DNA of 64,000 bases from SZAS-103 sp043747745 (GCA_043747745.1 JAYTOP010000035.1:1-64000); one strand, 5' to 3'. Shown: positions 45,225 to 54,810, numbered from the stretch's first letter. A program made the numbers and translations. Notes: generated by a model not told the origin, from the letters alone.

Positions 45225-45249
45225 GCACAGTGGGCATGCTGTGCTTTTT
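45225..45249 (+). terminator. Rho-independent terminator
   Basis: GCACAG (45225-45230), an 8-base loop, CTGTGC (45239-45244), then TTTTT (45245-45249). It lies 39 bases after the stop of the 44571-45185 gene and separates it from the following pseudogene. Confidence 0.6.
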
Positions 45250-45267
45250 GATTCCGGCGACGAAACG

Positions 45268-48200
45268 ATGGCGCTGGGGTGCTTTCCAGGTTGCAGGGTC
45301 CTCACCGGCGCATGCGCGGCATGGCTGCTGATTGAGTGGCTGACGCTCGCACGCGCAACCGACGTTGCATGGGCTCCTGCGGAAACCGGCCACCTGACCA
45401 TCGAGCCTGCACCGCCGGGCCGTTTGCCATGGGTCGTGTTCGACGAACGCTCGGGGCTGCCGCAGCACACCGTCGTGGATCTGCTGACCGACCAGCACGG
45501 ATTCGTCTGGGCCGCGACCCAGGATGGTGCAGCGCGCTACAACGGACGCACCTGGGAGACGATTCCGTTTCTGGGGCGCATTGGTTCGAACTACGCACGG
45601 GTCATGCGCATCGCGAAAGATGGCGGCATCTGGTTCGGATCCTACGACGGCGGGCTGGCGTATCTGAAGGATGGGGTCTGGAAGGTGTACGACACCCGGT
45701 CCGGATTGCCGAGCAACCGCATCCGTGGCCTGCTCGAAACGGCAGATCCGCAAGGCAGTGTGCTCTGGATCGCGACCGACCAGGGCATCGCACGCATGCA
45801 GAATGGACGGATCAAGGTTTTCGGCCTGGCTTCCGGCTTGCCCAGCCTCGATACCAAAGCCCTCTGCGAGACGACCGAAAGCAATGGCGGACACGGCTTG
45901 CTGGTGGGAACGTCCAGCGGCCTTGCGCTTCTGGTCGGCGACCGCTTCGTGACAGTGCCGGTGCCGAAGGCGCTGCTGGGCGATCGCATCGACGACATGG
46001 TTGAGAGCCCAGGACTGAATGGCGATCCCGCGTTGTGGAGTGCGTCGTATGGCGCAGGCATCGCCGTGTTCGAGCGCGGAGAGTGGACGTGGCTCGACAA
46101 GACCTCAGGGCTGCCCAGCAATGTCTAGGTGTTCACGAAGAGTCGCACGGACGATAGTTCCCCGGCATTGTGGATCGGCACCGAGGGCGGCCTGCTGCGC
46201 TTCAAGCATGGTCGTTTCACGTTGTACGACGAGCGTAGCGGCCTGCCGATCCGGATCATCTGGAAGGTGCTGGAAACCACCTCGCCGGGTGGCCTGAAGA
46301 CTCTCTGGCTGGGCACGTGGGGTGGCGGTGTGGTGCGTCTGTCGCCGAACAACTGGAGGGCATTCGATGCCACGACCGGGATGCCATCGGGTGCCGTGAC
46401 GTCGGTGTTGCTGACCCGGGACGACAGCGGTGCGGAGGTGATCTGGCTGGCACGTCCGATGGCGGGCTGGCGCGATTGTCGAGCGATCGGTTCGTCCCGG
46501 TTCCGCTGCCGGAGGCATTGAGCCACAGCATCGTCTTTTCGCTGCTCGAAACCCGGCCACAGGACGGTACACGTTCGCTCTGGGTCTCTTCGTTCGGCGG
46601 CGGCATCGGTCGGCTCGAAAACGGCCAATGGACGGTCATGGATAGGGCGACGTTACCGAACCAGCGTGTGTACCAGCTCATCAAGACCAAAGCCGACGAC
46701 GGTTCGAGCGTCATAAGGGCTGGCACCGATGGAGGGCTGGGGCGGTTCGAGCACGGCTAATTTACCCGCTTCGGGCAAGCAGACGGCCTGCCGAGCGAGA
46801 TCGTCACCCAATTGCTGGAAACCACAGGCACGGATGCCCACCGCACGATGTGGGCAGGGACGAGCAAGGGACTTGCCCGATTGCAGAGAAATCGCTGGAA
46901 CGTCGTCGGCAAGACCGGGCAGGACATTTCCTCGCTTCAGCTGACGATGGATCCCGATGACACGCGCTGGCTGTGGGTGGGCACGTTTTCGCGTGGCGTG
47001 TCGCGTCTTCGCATCGACGATCCGTCTGGGCGTTGGGAATCGTTGTCGACGCAAACATCTCCAGCTCTGCCTGGCGACTCGGTCCTGAGCGTTGCCGAGG
47101 ACTAGGCGGCCCGCGTGTACCTGTGCACCACGCGCGGTGTCGCGCGGCTCACCCCGCGCAACAGCACGAAGGACAATCCGGACCGTTTCACCGAAGAATT
47201 GTTCACCACCGAAGATGGTCTTCCGAGCAGCGACTGCCAGCAAGGTGCGCGGTTCGTGGACGAGCATGGCCGCGGCTGGTTCGGAACTGCGCGAGGCTTG
47301 GCCATGTTCGACCCGCGCACGGAGCGCCCCGACAACCTGCCGAAGCCGTCGCTGATCGATCACGCCGCACTGACCGATTGCAGCCTGTCGCTGCGCGGTG
47401 GCGAGAAACTGTCGCACATACAGCGCAATCTCACCTTCTCTGCGGCGCTGATGGCTTACGCCGACGAGTCGCGCATCCGTTATCGCCATCAGTTGGCGGG
47501 TTTCGATCCGCATCCTTCGGATTGGGCAGCAACCAGTTTCAAGGAATACACCAACCTCGGAGCAGGCCAGTGCAGGTGTCTGGTCTGGGGCAAGGATGCG
47601 CGCGGCAACGTCTCCGGGCCGGTCGGCCTGGCATTCACGGTGAAGCCCGCGCCGTGGCTGACCGCGTGGGCGTTCGCCGGGTATGCATTGCTCATCGTGC
47701 TCGTGGCGTATGGCGCCATGCAGTTGCGCGTCCGCGCAATGGCGATCAAGACGCGCCTACTGGAAACCGAAGTGGCTGCGCGCACACGCGACCTGGTGGC
47801 CGCGCGCGGCGAACTGCAACGCCTCGCCACCGAGGACGCGCTGACTGGAGTCGCCAACCGGCGCAAGTTTGATGCGATCGTCGAACAGGAATGGAAGCGT
47901 GCGCAGCGCGACGGCCACTGGCTTGCCCTGGTCATGCTCGATGTGGATTTCTTCAAGCGTTACAACGACCGTTACGGCCATCTTGTCGGCGATGCATGTC
48001 TGCGCGATGTGGCACGAGCGGTCGCGGCACAATGCGCGCGCCCGATGGATTTCGTTGCCCGCTATGGCGGCGAAGAATTCGCGATCGTATTGCCGGACAT
48101 CGATCCGGATGGTGTCCGTACGGTACTGCGTTCCGTTCTCGATGCGGTCGATGCGTTGCAGATCGAACACGCCGCCTCGACCTGCGCGCCGCATGTAACG

Positions 48201-48359
48201 ATCAGTCTCGGTGCGGTCAGCGTGAAGCCCACGAGGCACGACGAAGCGCAGGCCGCCCTCCAGCGGGCCGACGCACTGCTCTACCAGGCGAAGGAAGGCG
48301 GACGCCATCGCGCGATGTATGCCGACGGAACCGGCGTAACCCAGGCGATCGGGGCGTAA
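45268..48359 (+). pseudogene. Broken beta-propeller GGDEF protein
   Basis: Remains of a protein of about 1030 residues: hydrophobic N-terminus (CAAWLLIEWLTLA), many two-component propeller repeats (VWAATQDG, IWFGSYDGG, LWIGTEGG, LWLGTWGGG), a Y_Y_Y-like domain (about 47400-47630), a transmembrane helix (AFAGYALLIVLVAYGAM) and a GGDEF domain (LTGVANRRKFDAI, ARYGGEEFAIVLPD). Four lesions: TAG 46126-46128 (after SGLPSNV), a one-base loss near 46450 (in the repeat IWL-GT), TAA 46758-46760 and TAG 47103-47105. Homology continues across each. The intact 3' part (47115-48359) still encodes the membrane helix and the GGDEF domain but lacks the normal start. Confidence 0.87.
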
Positions 48360-48673
48360 CAGTTAGCCAGGATGGAGCGAAGCGCAGGCGATTCTCAACA
48401 GCGAAGCTGGTCATCCGGGATCGCAAACGACAGCACGCATGCAGGATCAAAGCGCTTCTCGACAGCGCAGCTGGCCAATGACGGCTTTGCTGCATGTTCT
48501 GCCATGTCCGACGCGCCACCAGGCCTGTTGTATCGAGTCGATGCCGCCGTTGTGTGCGCCAGCGTACGACGTTCAGGGAACGTGCCCTCTATGCTGCGGC
48601 TGTCGGTCGAATCGTTCCTGGGGCCGACGTGGCAATCGGCAAGGAATACCTCTCAGCGACAAGGAGTTCGATC
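48360..48673. other. 314-base spacer with a small direct repeat
   Basis: No supported gene. A 26-base word GCGATTCTCAACAGCGAAGC... at 48388-48413 recurs at 48452-48477 with 22 of 26 matches, a 64-base period. The rest is probably leader and promoter of the glycine-zipper gene; AAGGAG (48661-48666) is its RBS. No good -10/-35 pair was recognised. Confidence 0.35.
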
Positions 48674-49198
48674 ATGGCGAGTCTCGAAAAACAGCTGGAG
48701 AAACAGGAAGCCCGCGGCATGAATCGCGATCCGATCACCGGTGAAGCGGGCGCGCATCCGGTCGGTACCGGTGTCGGCGCAGCGGGCGGTGCCATGGCAG
48801 GTGCGGCAGCGGGCGCTTTGGCCGGGCCGATCGGTGCCGTAATCGGTGGCGTTGTCGGTGCGGTTGCTGGCGGACTCGTCGGCAAAGGTGCCGGCGAAGA
48901 GGTGAATCCGACCGGCGAGGAGGCTCATTGGCGCGAGACCTATCCCAATGAGCCGTACTACAACAACGCATATACGTACGAGGATTACGCGCCTGCGTAC
49001 GCGGCTGGTTACATCTATCGCATGAACAATCGCGGTGTCGGCTGGGATCTTGCTGAAACCACCCTGCGAGACGATTGGGAGCGGGGCAAGCAGTCGAACC
49101 TGCATTGGGAACAGGCGCAGCATGCCGCGCATGCCGCATGGCATCGTGTCGACAATTCCTTCTCAGGCACCCATGCGACGACGGCCCCGACTTCCTGA
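48674..49198 (+). CDS. Glycine-zipper domain protein
   Basis: 174 residues. A polar N-terminus (LEKQLEKQEARGMNRDPITGEAGAHPVGTG) is followed by a glycine-zipper hydrophobic region (about 33-75, alternating G/A with VIGGVVGAVAGGLVGKGAGEE) and a hydrophilic Tyr-rich half (ETYPNEPYYNNAYTYEDYAPAY). Glycine zippers insert into or oligomerise at membranes. There is no signal peptide. AAGGAG RBS. Similar proteins are often stress-induced in Proteobacteria, but no function is established. Stands alone. Confidence 0.75.
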   Translation: MASLEKQLEKQEARGMNRDPITGEAGAHPVGTGVGAAGGAMAGAAAGALAGPIGAVIGGVVGAVAGGLVGKGAGEEVNPTGEEAHWRETYPNEPYYNNAYTYEDYAPAYAAGYIYRMNNRGVGWDLAETTLRDDWERGKQSNLHWEQAQHAAHAAWHRVDNSFSGTHATTAPTS

Positions 49199-49258
49199 GA
49201 TCCGAAGTCAGGCCGATCTGTTGAAACGCGATTCTGGCGTCGAAACGCTATGCACCGT

Positions 49259-49294
49259 CATTCCGGGACTGCCAGCACGGCATAACCCGGAATG
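49259..49294. repeat. Inverted repeat in the spacer before hflD
   Basis: CATTCCGGG (49259-49267) and CCCGGAATG (49286-49294) form a 9-bp stem with an 18-base loop, 60 bases after the glycine-zipper gene. No T-run follows. Possibly a terminator remnant or a dispersed repeat. The rest of the 212-base convergent spacer holds nothing recognised. Confidence 0.4.
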
Positions 49295-49410
49295 TCGCAT
49301 TGACTGATTCAGTGAGCGGCACCAGCGGCTCTGCCGAGGGACTCGGCAAGGTGTGATCTGAGTAGCGATCGGTGCTCGTTCTTCACCCCGACGATGAGAG
49401 GCGGGGCTAA

Positions 49411-50013
49411 TTACTCAAGCCACCCACGCGCAGCGCCCAACAGTTGCGGTCTGCGCAAATACAAATCCCACTGACTCCCCCCAAGCTGCCGCCACAACAC
49501 CGCCGATCGCAGCGCGCATAGCAAAATCGCGCGAATCTCCGCGACGACCGGTGGCTGCGCGAGGTACACCGGATTGCCTTGCACCATGATGCGTGGCCGC
49601 AGCCCGCTGATCGTGCTCGCGTAGAGTTCACCGAGTCGCGACAGCACGGTGGGGTGAGTCGGCCCCCAATGTTCGCGCTGGCGCGCGATCTGTTCGAGGC
49701 CCTGGCGGATCTTCTCGGGGATCGCGCGGCTGCCGCTGTAGCTGCGCTCGACGTGCAGCACGCTTGCGATCAGCTTCAACAGCATCGGATCGCGTGCAGC
49801 GCCGCCATCGAACTGATCGACCATCGCGCGCAGTCCGGGGCGCAGCGCAGCGGCGCTGCCGTACACCGCTTCGACCGAATCGGCGTCGAAGTGGAACAGG
49901 GTGTCGATGCACACCGTCAACGGTTCGGTTTCGGCCTGGCCGGTGTCGGCGAGTTGGCGTACGAGTTTGCACGCCTGGGCAAGGCCGGCGAATGCGAGGG
50001 CGCGTTCTTTCAT
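49411..50013 (-). CDS. hflD: HflD family protein
   Basis: 200-residue helical protein. AFAGLAQACKLVRQLADTG, then SVEAVYGSAAALRPGLRAM and RILLCALRSAVLWRQLGGSQWDLYLRRPQLL, match HflD (YcfC). It is the usual downstream neighbour of mnmA. In E. coli HflD affects lambda lysogeny through CII. Its ATG lies 30 bases after the mnmA stop, so one operon. Confidence 0.88.
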   Translation of the reverse strand: MKERALAFAGLAQACKLVRQLADTGQAETEPLTVCIDTLFHFDADSVEAVYGSAAALRPGLRAMVDQFDGGAARDPMLLKLIASVLHVERSYSGSRAIPEKIRQGLEQIARQREHWGPTHPTVLSRLGELYASTISGLRPRIMVQGNPVYLAQPPVVAEIRAILLCALRSAVLWRQLGGSQWDLYLRRPQLLGAARGWLE

Positions 50014-50043
50014 GTGTTGAACATTCTCATGCGTACAAGAATC

Positions 50044-51270
50044 TCACGCCGCGTGTCCCGCGTGCGGATTGTTGATTGCGGGCGCATCGGTGACAGCGAT
50101 CACTGCGCCACCGAGACAGACCTCATCACGATAGAACACCACCGATTGCCCTGGGGTGACTGCGCGCTGCGGTGCTTCGAACGCGACATCGACGCTACCA
50201 TCGTCGCGCACGGAAACATGGCATGCCGCATCGGTCTGGCGATAACGCGTCTTCGCGGTGCAATCGAATGCCGTGGCCGGAGGCGCGCCATCCACCCAGT
50301 GCGTGGTTTCGCTGTGCAAAGTTTGCGATAGCAGCCACGCGCTATCGTGGCCCTGATCGACATACAGGATGTTGGTCGCGATGTCCTTGCCGACCACGTA
50401 CCAAGGTGCGGCATCGCGGCCGCGCACGCCGCCGATTTGCAATCCCTCGCGCTGGCCGAGCGTGTAGAAGAACACGCCCGCGTGTTCCCCGACGCGCTGG
50501 CCGTCCACGCTGCGGATCTCGCCGGCCTGCGCAGGGATGTAGCGGCCAAGGAATTCGCGGAAGTCGCGTTCGCCGATGAAGCAGATGCCGGTCGAATCCT
50601 TCTTCGCATGCGTCGGCAGTGCGGCCTCGCGTGCGAGCCGACGTACCTCCGACTTCGGCAAATGTCCAATCGGAAACAGCGTCGCTTCAAGTTGTTTCTG
50701 CCCGAGTTGATGCAGGAAATAGCTCTGGTCCTTGTCGGCATCGAAGCCGCGCAGCAGCAGCCAGCGCCCGTCGCGGCGCTCGACCTGCGCGTAGTGGCCG
50801 GTCGCGATGCGTTCGGCGCCGAGCGCATGCGCTTCGTCGAGGAAGGTCTTGAACTTGATCTCGCGGTTGCACAACACGTCGGGATTCGGGGTGCGGCCGA
50901 TGCGGTATTCATCGATGAAATGCTGGAACACTCCGTCCCAGTATTCGCGCACGAAATTGCGCGCATGGAACGGGATGCCGAGCCTGCCGCAGACTGCGAC
51001 GGCATCCTTGCGGTCGTCTTCGGCGCGGCACTCGGTCGCTCGAGTTATCCGACCGCCATGGATGGCGGAAGTGCTGGAAACGCAGGAAGCAGTTTCCAGC
51101 CTGCCTTCCGCGACACGTGCACGTCCTTGCGCGTCGCCACTTCCATCGTCTTCCCAGTTCTGCATGAACAGGGCGGCGACCTCGGCGCCAGCCTGTTTCA
51201 GCAGCAGCGCTGCGACCGACGAGTCGACGCCGCCGGATAGCCCCAACATGATCTTGCCATGGTCGCTCAT
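50044..51270 (-). CDS. mnmA: tRNA-specific 2-thiouridylase MnmA with a 34-residue insertion
   Basis: Adds sulfur to U34 of tRNA Glu, Gln and Lys. The 408-residue product has the PP-loop GLSGGVDSSV, the first catalytic Cys in TPNPDVLCNREIKF and the second in STGICFIGERDF. Xanthomonad MnmA normally reads NWxDDGSGDCRAEDDRxDAVAV. Here 34 residues (47-80, starting AQGRARVAEG) stand between GSGD and CRAEDD, encoded by 51031-51132. All catalytic motifs are intact and the frame is open, so the protein is probably active with an added surface loop. 13 bases separate it from nudJ. Confidence 0.93.
   Translation of the reverse strand: MSDHGKIMLGLSGGVDSSVAALLLKQAGAEVAALFMQNWEDDGSGDAQGRARVAEGRLETASCVSSTSAIHGGRITRATECRAEDDRKDAVAVCGRLGIPFHARNFVREYWDGVFQHFIDEYRIGRTPNPDVLCNREIKFKTFLDEAHALGAERIATGHYAQVERRDGRWLLLRGFDADKDQSYFLHQLGQKQLEATLFPIGHLPKSEVRRLAREAALPTHAKKDSTGICFIGERDFREFLGRYIPAQAGEIRSVDGQRVGEHAGVFFYTLGQREGLQIGGVRGRDAAPWYVVGKDIATNILYVDQGHDSAWLLSQTLHSETTHWVDGAPPATAFDCTAKTRYRQTDAACHVSVRDDGSVDVAFEAPQRAVTPGQSVVFYRDEVCLGGAVIAVTDAPAINNPHAGHAA
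51031..51132. repeat. REP-like palindromic element inserted in frame in mnmA
   Basis: 102 bp that interrupt a conserved MnmA segment. Contains CCGCCA-TGGA-TGGCGG (51053-51068) followed by GCTGGAAAC (51073-51081) paired with GTTTCCAGC (51092-51100). Read on the + strand it lines up with the reverse complement of the 26252-26347 element: GACCGCCATGGATGGCG, GAA, TGC, second stem, GGA(A)GCA, second stem. The second stem differs in sequence but keeps pairing. GCGAC occurs near both junctions and could be a target duplication. Confidence 0.75.
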
Positions 51271-51283
51271 CGCAACGAACCGA

Positions 51284-51769
51284 TCATGCGAGCTGCGACA
51301 GCACCGACAGCGGATGCCGACAGCCGGCCAGATAGTCGGTCACCGCGCGCCAGACCAGCGGGCTGCGATGGCGCTCGGTGGCGGCTTGCAGTTCGCTCGG
51401 CGTGAGCCACAGCGCGCGCATGATGCCGGAGTCCAGCGCACGGTCAGGATGATGGCGGATCGCATCGGCGGCCAATGCCACGCGCAGGAAATGGCGGCCA
51501 TCGATCGGGCTTTTCCACTGGTAGAGGCCTACCAGCGCGGTTGGCACGACATCCCAGCCCGACTCTTCGAGGGTTTCGCGCACCGCCGCCGCGACCAGCG
51601 ACTCGTCCGGCTCCAGGTGGCCGGCTGGCTGGTTCAGCACGAGCCTGCCCTGCACATCCTCCTCGACCATCAGCAGCGCGCCATTGCGGACGACCAAGGT
51701 AGCGACGGTGACGTCGGGCTGCCAGACATTGCGGGTTTCAGCGGTGGCGACTGCGGATTCGCTGAACAT
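51284..51769 (-). CDS. nudJ: NUDIX hydrolase NudJ
   Basis: 161-residue Nudix enzyme. The Nudix box is GHLEPDESLVAAAVRETLEE plus SGW. The preceding NQPAGHLE and the following LVGLYQWKSP are typical of NudJ, the phosphatase next to mnmA in many Gammaproteobacteria, which acts on HMP-PP and nucleoside di/triphosphates. The ATG at 51769 has no strong RBS. The very long frame antisense to clpA on this strand continues from it but is not coding. Confidence 0.85.
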   Translation of the reverse strand: MFSESAVATAETRNVWQPDVTVATLVVRNGALLMVEEDVQGRLVLNQPAGHLEPDESLVAAAVRETLEESGWDVVPTALVGLYQWKSPIDGRHFLRVALAADAIRHHPDRALDSGIMRALWLTPSELQAATERHRSPLVWRAVTDYLAGCRHPLSVLSQLA

Positions 51770-51886
51770 GCGGGTGCCGTTTGAGGAGGGCGGCGCTCTG
51801 CGCCCTTGAATGCGGGCATCGCGCACCAGAGATAGTGCCTGCCATCCGCCTCGCGCGTCCATGACTTCGCTTGCATGCTGCACGTC

Positions 51887-51892
51887 TATAAT
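51887..51892 (+). promoter_or_regulatory. Perfect -10 box at the clpS start
   Basis: TATAAT lies 6 bases before the ATG at 51899, so transcription would begin at or next to the start codon. A -35 is not clear (TGACTT at 51862-51867 is 19 bp away). Confidence 0.45.
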
Positions 51893-51898
51893 CGTTTC

Positions 51899-52264
51899 AT
51901 GCCTATCGATACCGACATGACCCACACACATGCAGGACCGCCGAAGCGCCACACGCCCGAACGCGAACCCCATCACGGCGTTGCAGTCCAGTCTGCAAAG
52001 CCGGAGACCGCCCGCCCGCCGCTTTACCAGGTCCTGTTGATCAACGACGACTTCACCCCGATGGAATTCGTGGTAGAGGTACTCCAGCAATTCTTCGCCA
52101 TGCACCGCGACAAGGCGACCCAGGTGATGCTGCACGTCCATACCCGCGGTCGCGGCGTTTGCGGCGTCTTCACGCGCGAGGTGGCCGAATCGAAGGTGAC
52201 GCAGGTGAACGAATACTCTAGGCAGAACCAGCACCCACTGTTGTGCACGATGGAAAAGACGTGA
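51899..52264 (+). CDS. clpS: ClpS adaptor
   Basis: About 121 residues. Delivers N-degron proteins to ClpAP. The core PLYQVLLINDDFTPMEFVVEVLQ (the substrate pocket), TQVMLHVHTRGRGVCGVF and NQHPLLCTMEK is intact. Starts at 51899 or 51917 are possible; the perfect -10 just before 51899 suggests a leaderless mRNA or the later start. clpA follows after 195 bases, as usual. With aat (leucyl/phenylalanyl transferase) 4.7 kb downstream, the N-end rule pathway is clustered here. Confidence 0.92.
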   Translation: MPIDTDMTHTHAGPPKRHTPEREPHHGVAVQSAKPETARPPLYQVLLINDDFTPMEFVVEVLQQFFAMHRDKATQVMLHVHTRGRGVCGVFTREVAESKVTQVNEYSRQNQHPLLCTMEKT

Positions 52265-52351
52265 ACTGGCACCAAGATCGATGGCTGTGGCAACGCAGCG
52301 CGAGCACTTCACAGGGAAGATCGAAAAGACGTGAAGTAGCACCCAGATCGA
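52249..52351. repeat. Direct repeat from the clpS 3' end
   Basis: The 33 bases 52249-52281, spanning the clpS stop (GATGGAAAAGACGTGAACTG...), recur at 52319-52351 with 29 of 33 matches, offset 70. The second copy is noncoding. It looks like a local duplication. Confidence 0.6.
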
Positions 52352-52459
52352 GAACGGATATCGACGGACAGTAGGGATCGACTGAACGCGCAACAGGGCA
52401 TGGTGGAAAAGAGGTCGTGCGTCCCCATATCGCTGCTCAGAGCACCCAGGAGCATCAGC

Positions 52460-54748
52460 ATGTTCAGCAAAGATCTCGAATTCACCATCGGTCAGTGCTA
52501 CAAGCAGGCCCGCGAATCGCGCCACGAGTTCATGACAGTCGAGCACCTGTTGCTCGCGCTGCTCGACAATGCCTCGGCCGCGACTGTGTTGCGCGCTTGC
52601 GGCGGCGATCCGCAGAAGCTTGGCGACGAATTGCGCAAGACCATCCGCGAAACGGTTCCCGTGCTGCCCAATGACGACGCGCGCGATACGCAACCGACGC
52701 TCGGCTTCCAGCGCGTGCTGCAACGTGCGGTCTATCACGTGCAGTCGTCCGGCAAGAAAGAAGTGACCGGCGCGAATGTCCTGGTCGCGATTTTCGGCGA
52801 GAAAGATTCGCATGCGGTGTATTACCTCGCGCAGCAGGACGTGACCCGGCTTGACGTCGTCAACTACCTGTCGCACGGCGTCGCCAAACTCGGCAGCGAC
52901 GAATCTTCCGGCGCGCAAACGCCCGGCGGCGAGACGCACAAGGAAGGCGAGGGCGGCGATGAATCCAAAGGCAGCGCACTCGCGGAGTACGCAAGCAACC
53001 TCAACGAACTGGCCATGCAGGGCAAGATCGATCCGCTGGTGGGTCGCGCCGAAGAAGTCGAACGTACGATCCAGGTGCTGTGCCGCCGCCGCAAGAACAA
53101 TCCGCTGTACGTCGGCGATGCCGGTGTCGGCAAGACTGCGCTCGCCGAAGGCCTTGCCAAGCGCATCGTCGAAGGCGAAGTGCCGGCGGTGCTGTCGGAT
53201 GCGGTGATCTACTCGCTCGACCTGGGCGCTCTGGTTGCAGGCACCAAGTACCGCGGCGATTTCGAGAAGCGCCTCAAGGCCGTCATCAGCGAGCTCAAGA
53301 AATTGCCGGGATCGATCCTGTTCATCGACGAGATCCACACGATCATCGGCGCGGGTTCCGCGAGCGGTGGAACGATGGATGCTTCGAACCTGATCAAGCC
53401 TGTGCTCGCTTCGGGCGAGTTGCGCTGCATTGGCTCCACCACGTTCCAGGAATATCGCGGCGTGTTCGAGAAGGATCGCGCGCTCGCGCGGCGCTTCCAG
53501 AAAATAGACATCGTCGAGCCATCGGTCGGCGAAGCCGTCGAAATCCTGCATGGCCTGAAGTCGCGCTTCGAGGAACATCATTCGGTGCAGTACACCAGCG
53601 AGGCGATCCAGGCTGCGGTCGATCTGTCGGTCAAGCACATCGCCGACCGGTTGTTGCCGGACAAGGCGATCGACGTGATCGATGAGGCCGGTGCGCGCCA
53701 ACGATTGATGCCGGAAGACCAGCGCAAGACCATCGTCGATGTGCCCGAGATCGAGTTCATCGTGGCGCGTATGGCACGCATCCCGACCAAACAGGTGTCG
53801 GCCTCCGACAAGGACGTGCTGAAGAATCTCGAGCGCAACCTCAAGATGGTGATCTTCGGGCAGGACCCGGCGATCGAAACGCTCACATCCGCGATCAAGC
53901 TCGCGCGCTCGGGTCTCGGCCAGCCGGACAAGCCGATCGGCAATTTTCTGTTTGCCGGGCCGACCGGCGTCGGCAAGACCGAAGTTACTCGCCAGCTGGC
54001 GATGCAACTCGGCATCGAACTCGTCCGCTTCGACATGTCCGAATACATGGAGTCGCATTCTGTGTCGCGCCTGCTCGGTGCGCCTCCGGGCTACGTCGGC
54101 TTCGATCAGGGCGGCTTGCTGACCGAGAAGATCGTGAAGACGCCGCACTGCGTGCTGCTGCTCGACGAAATCGAGAAGGCGCATCCGGATGTGTACAACG
54201 TGCTGCTGCAGATCATGGATCGCGGCACGCTGACCGATACCAATGGCCGCGAAGCGAACTTCAAGAATGTGATCCTGGTGATGACAACGAATGCGGGTGC
54301 GGCGCAGGCGGCGCGGCGTTCGATCGGTTTCACCAAGCAGGATCACGCCACCGACGCGATGGAAAGTGTGCGTCGGCAGTTCACGCCGGAGTTCCGCAAC
54401 CGGCTCGACGCGATCATCCAGTTCGGCGGACTCACGTTCGAGCACATCCTGCGCGTGGTGGACAAGTTCGTGATCGAACTCGAAGCGCAGCTGCACGAGA
54501 AGCACGTCAGCCTCACGGTCCAGCCCGAAGCGCGGCAGTGGCTCGCCGAGCACGGCTTCGACCCGCAGATGGGCGCCCGTCCGATGGCGCGCGTGATCCA
54601 GGAAAAGATCAAGCGACCGCTGGCGGACGAACTCCTGTTTGGCAAGCTCGTCAACGGCGGCCGCGTCGTGGTCAGCGTCGACGACGGCCAACTCAGCGTC
54701 CGCGCGGAAGAGGAAGCGCAGCGTTTGCTGACGGCGACGGTGGAGTAG
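52460..54748 (+). CDS. clpA: ATP-dependent Clp protease ATPase subunit ClpA
   Basis: 762-residue AAA+ unfoldase for ClpP. The Clp-N double repeat (about 1-145) binds ClpS. The first AAA module has GDAGVGKTALAEG and ILFIDEIHTIIGAG; the second has GPTGVGKTEV, LLLDEIEKAHPDVYN and a GARPM sensor-2 motif. The MFSKDLEFTIGQCYKQAR start at 52460 has AGGAG 7 bases upstream. clpP is not in the window. Confidence 0.97.
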   Translation: MFSKDLEFTIGQCYKQARESRHEFMTVEHLLLALLDNASAATVLRACGGDPQKLGDELRKTIRETVPVLPNDDARDTQPTLGFQRVLQRAVYHVQSSGKKEVTGANVLVAIFGEKDSHAVYYLAQQDVTRLDVVNYLSHGVAKLGSDESSGAQTPGGETHKEGEGGDESKGSALAEYASNLNELAMQGKIDPLVGRAEEVERTIQVLCRRRKNNPLYVGDAGVGKTALAEGLAKRIVEGEVPAVLSDAVIYSLDLGALVAGTKYRGDFEKRLKAVISELKKLPGSILFIDEIHTIIGAGSASGGTMDASNLIKPVLASGELRCIGSTTFQEYRGVFEKDRALARRFQKIDIVEPSVGEAVEILHGLKSRFEEHHSVQYTSEAIQAAVDLSVKHIADRLLPDKAIDVIDEAGARQRLMPEDQRKTIVDVPEIEFIVARMARIPTKQVSASDKDVLKNLERNLKMVIFGQDPAIETLTSAIKLARSGLGQPDKPIGNFLFAGPTGVGKTEVTRQLAMQLGIELVRFDMSEYMESHSVSRLLGAPPGYVGFDQGGLLTEKIVKTPHCVLLLDEIEKAHPDVYNVLLQIMDRGTLTDTNGREANFKNVILVMTTNAGAAQAARRSIGFTKQDHATDAMESVRRQFTPEFRNRLDAIIQFGGLTFEHILRVVDKFVIELEAQLHEKHVSLTVQPEARQWLAEHGFDPQMGARPMARVIQEKIKRPLADELLFGKLVNGGRVVVSVDDGQLSVRAEEEAQRLLTATVE

Positions 54749-54810
54749 GGATCAAGCGATTGCGGAACAAGACGGCTGGCTTCGGCTCGCCGTTTCTGTT
54801 GCGCAAAATC

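Noticed and set aside
46129..46521. Separate small propeller protein
   Set aside because: It is an internal piece of the broken GGDEF gene: same frame as the upstream part and ends at the frameshift.
51284..54691. Open frame of over 1100 codons on the - strand opposite clpA
   Set aside because: Only its last 161 codons (nudJ) are coding. The rest mirrors the clpA codons in a GC-rich genome and has His/Arg/Asp-rich nonsense composition.
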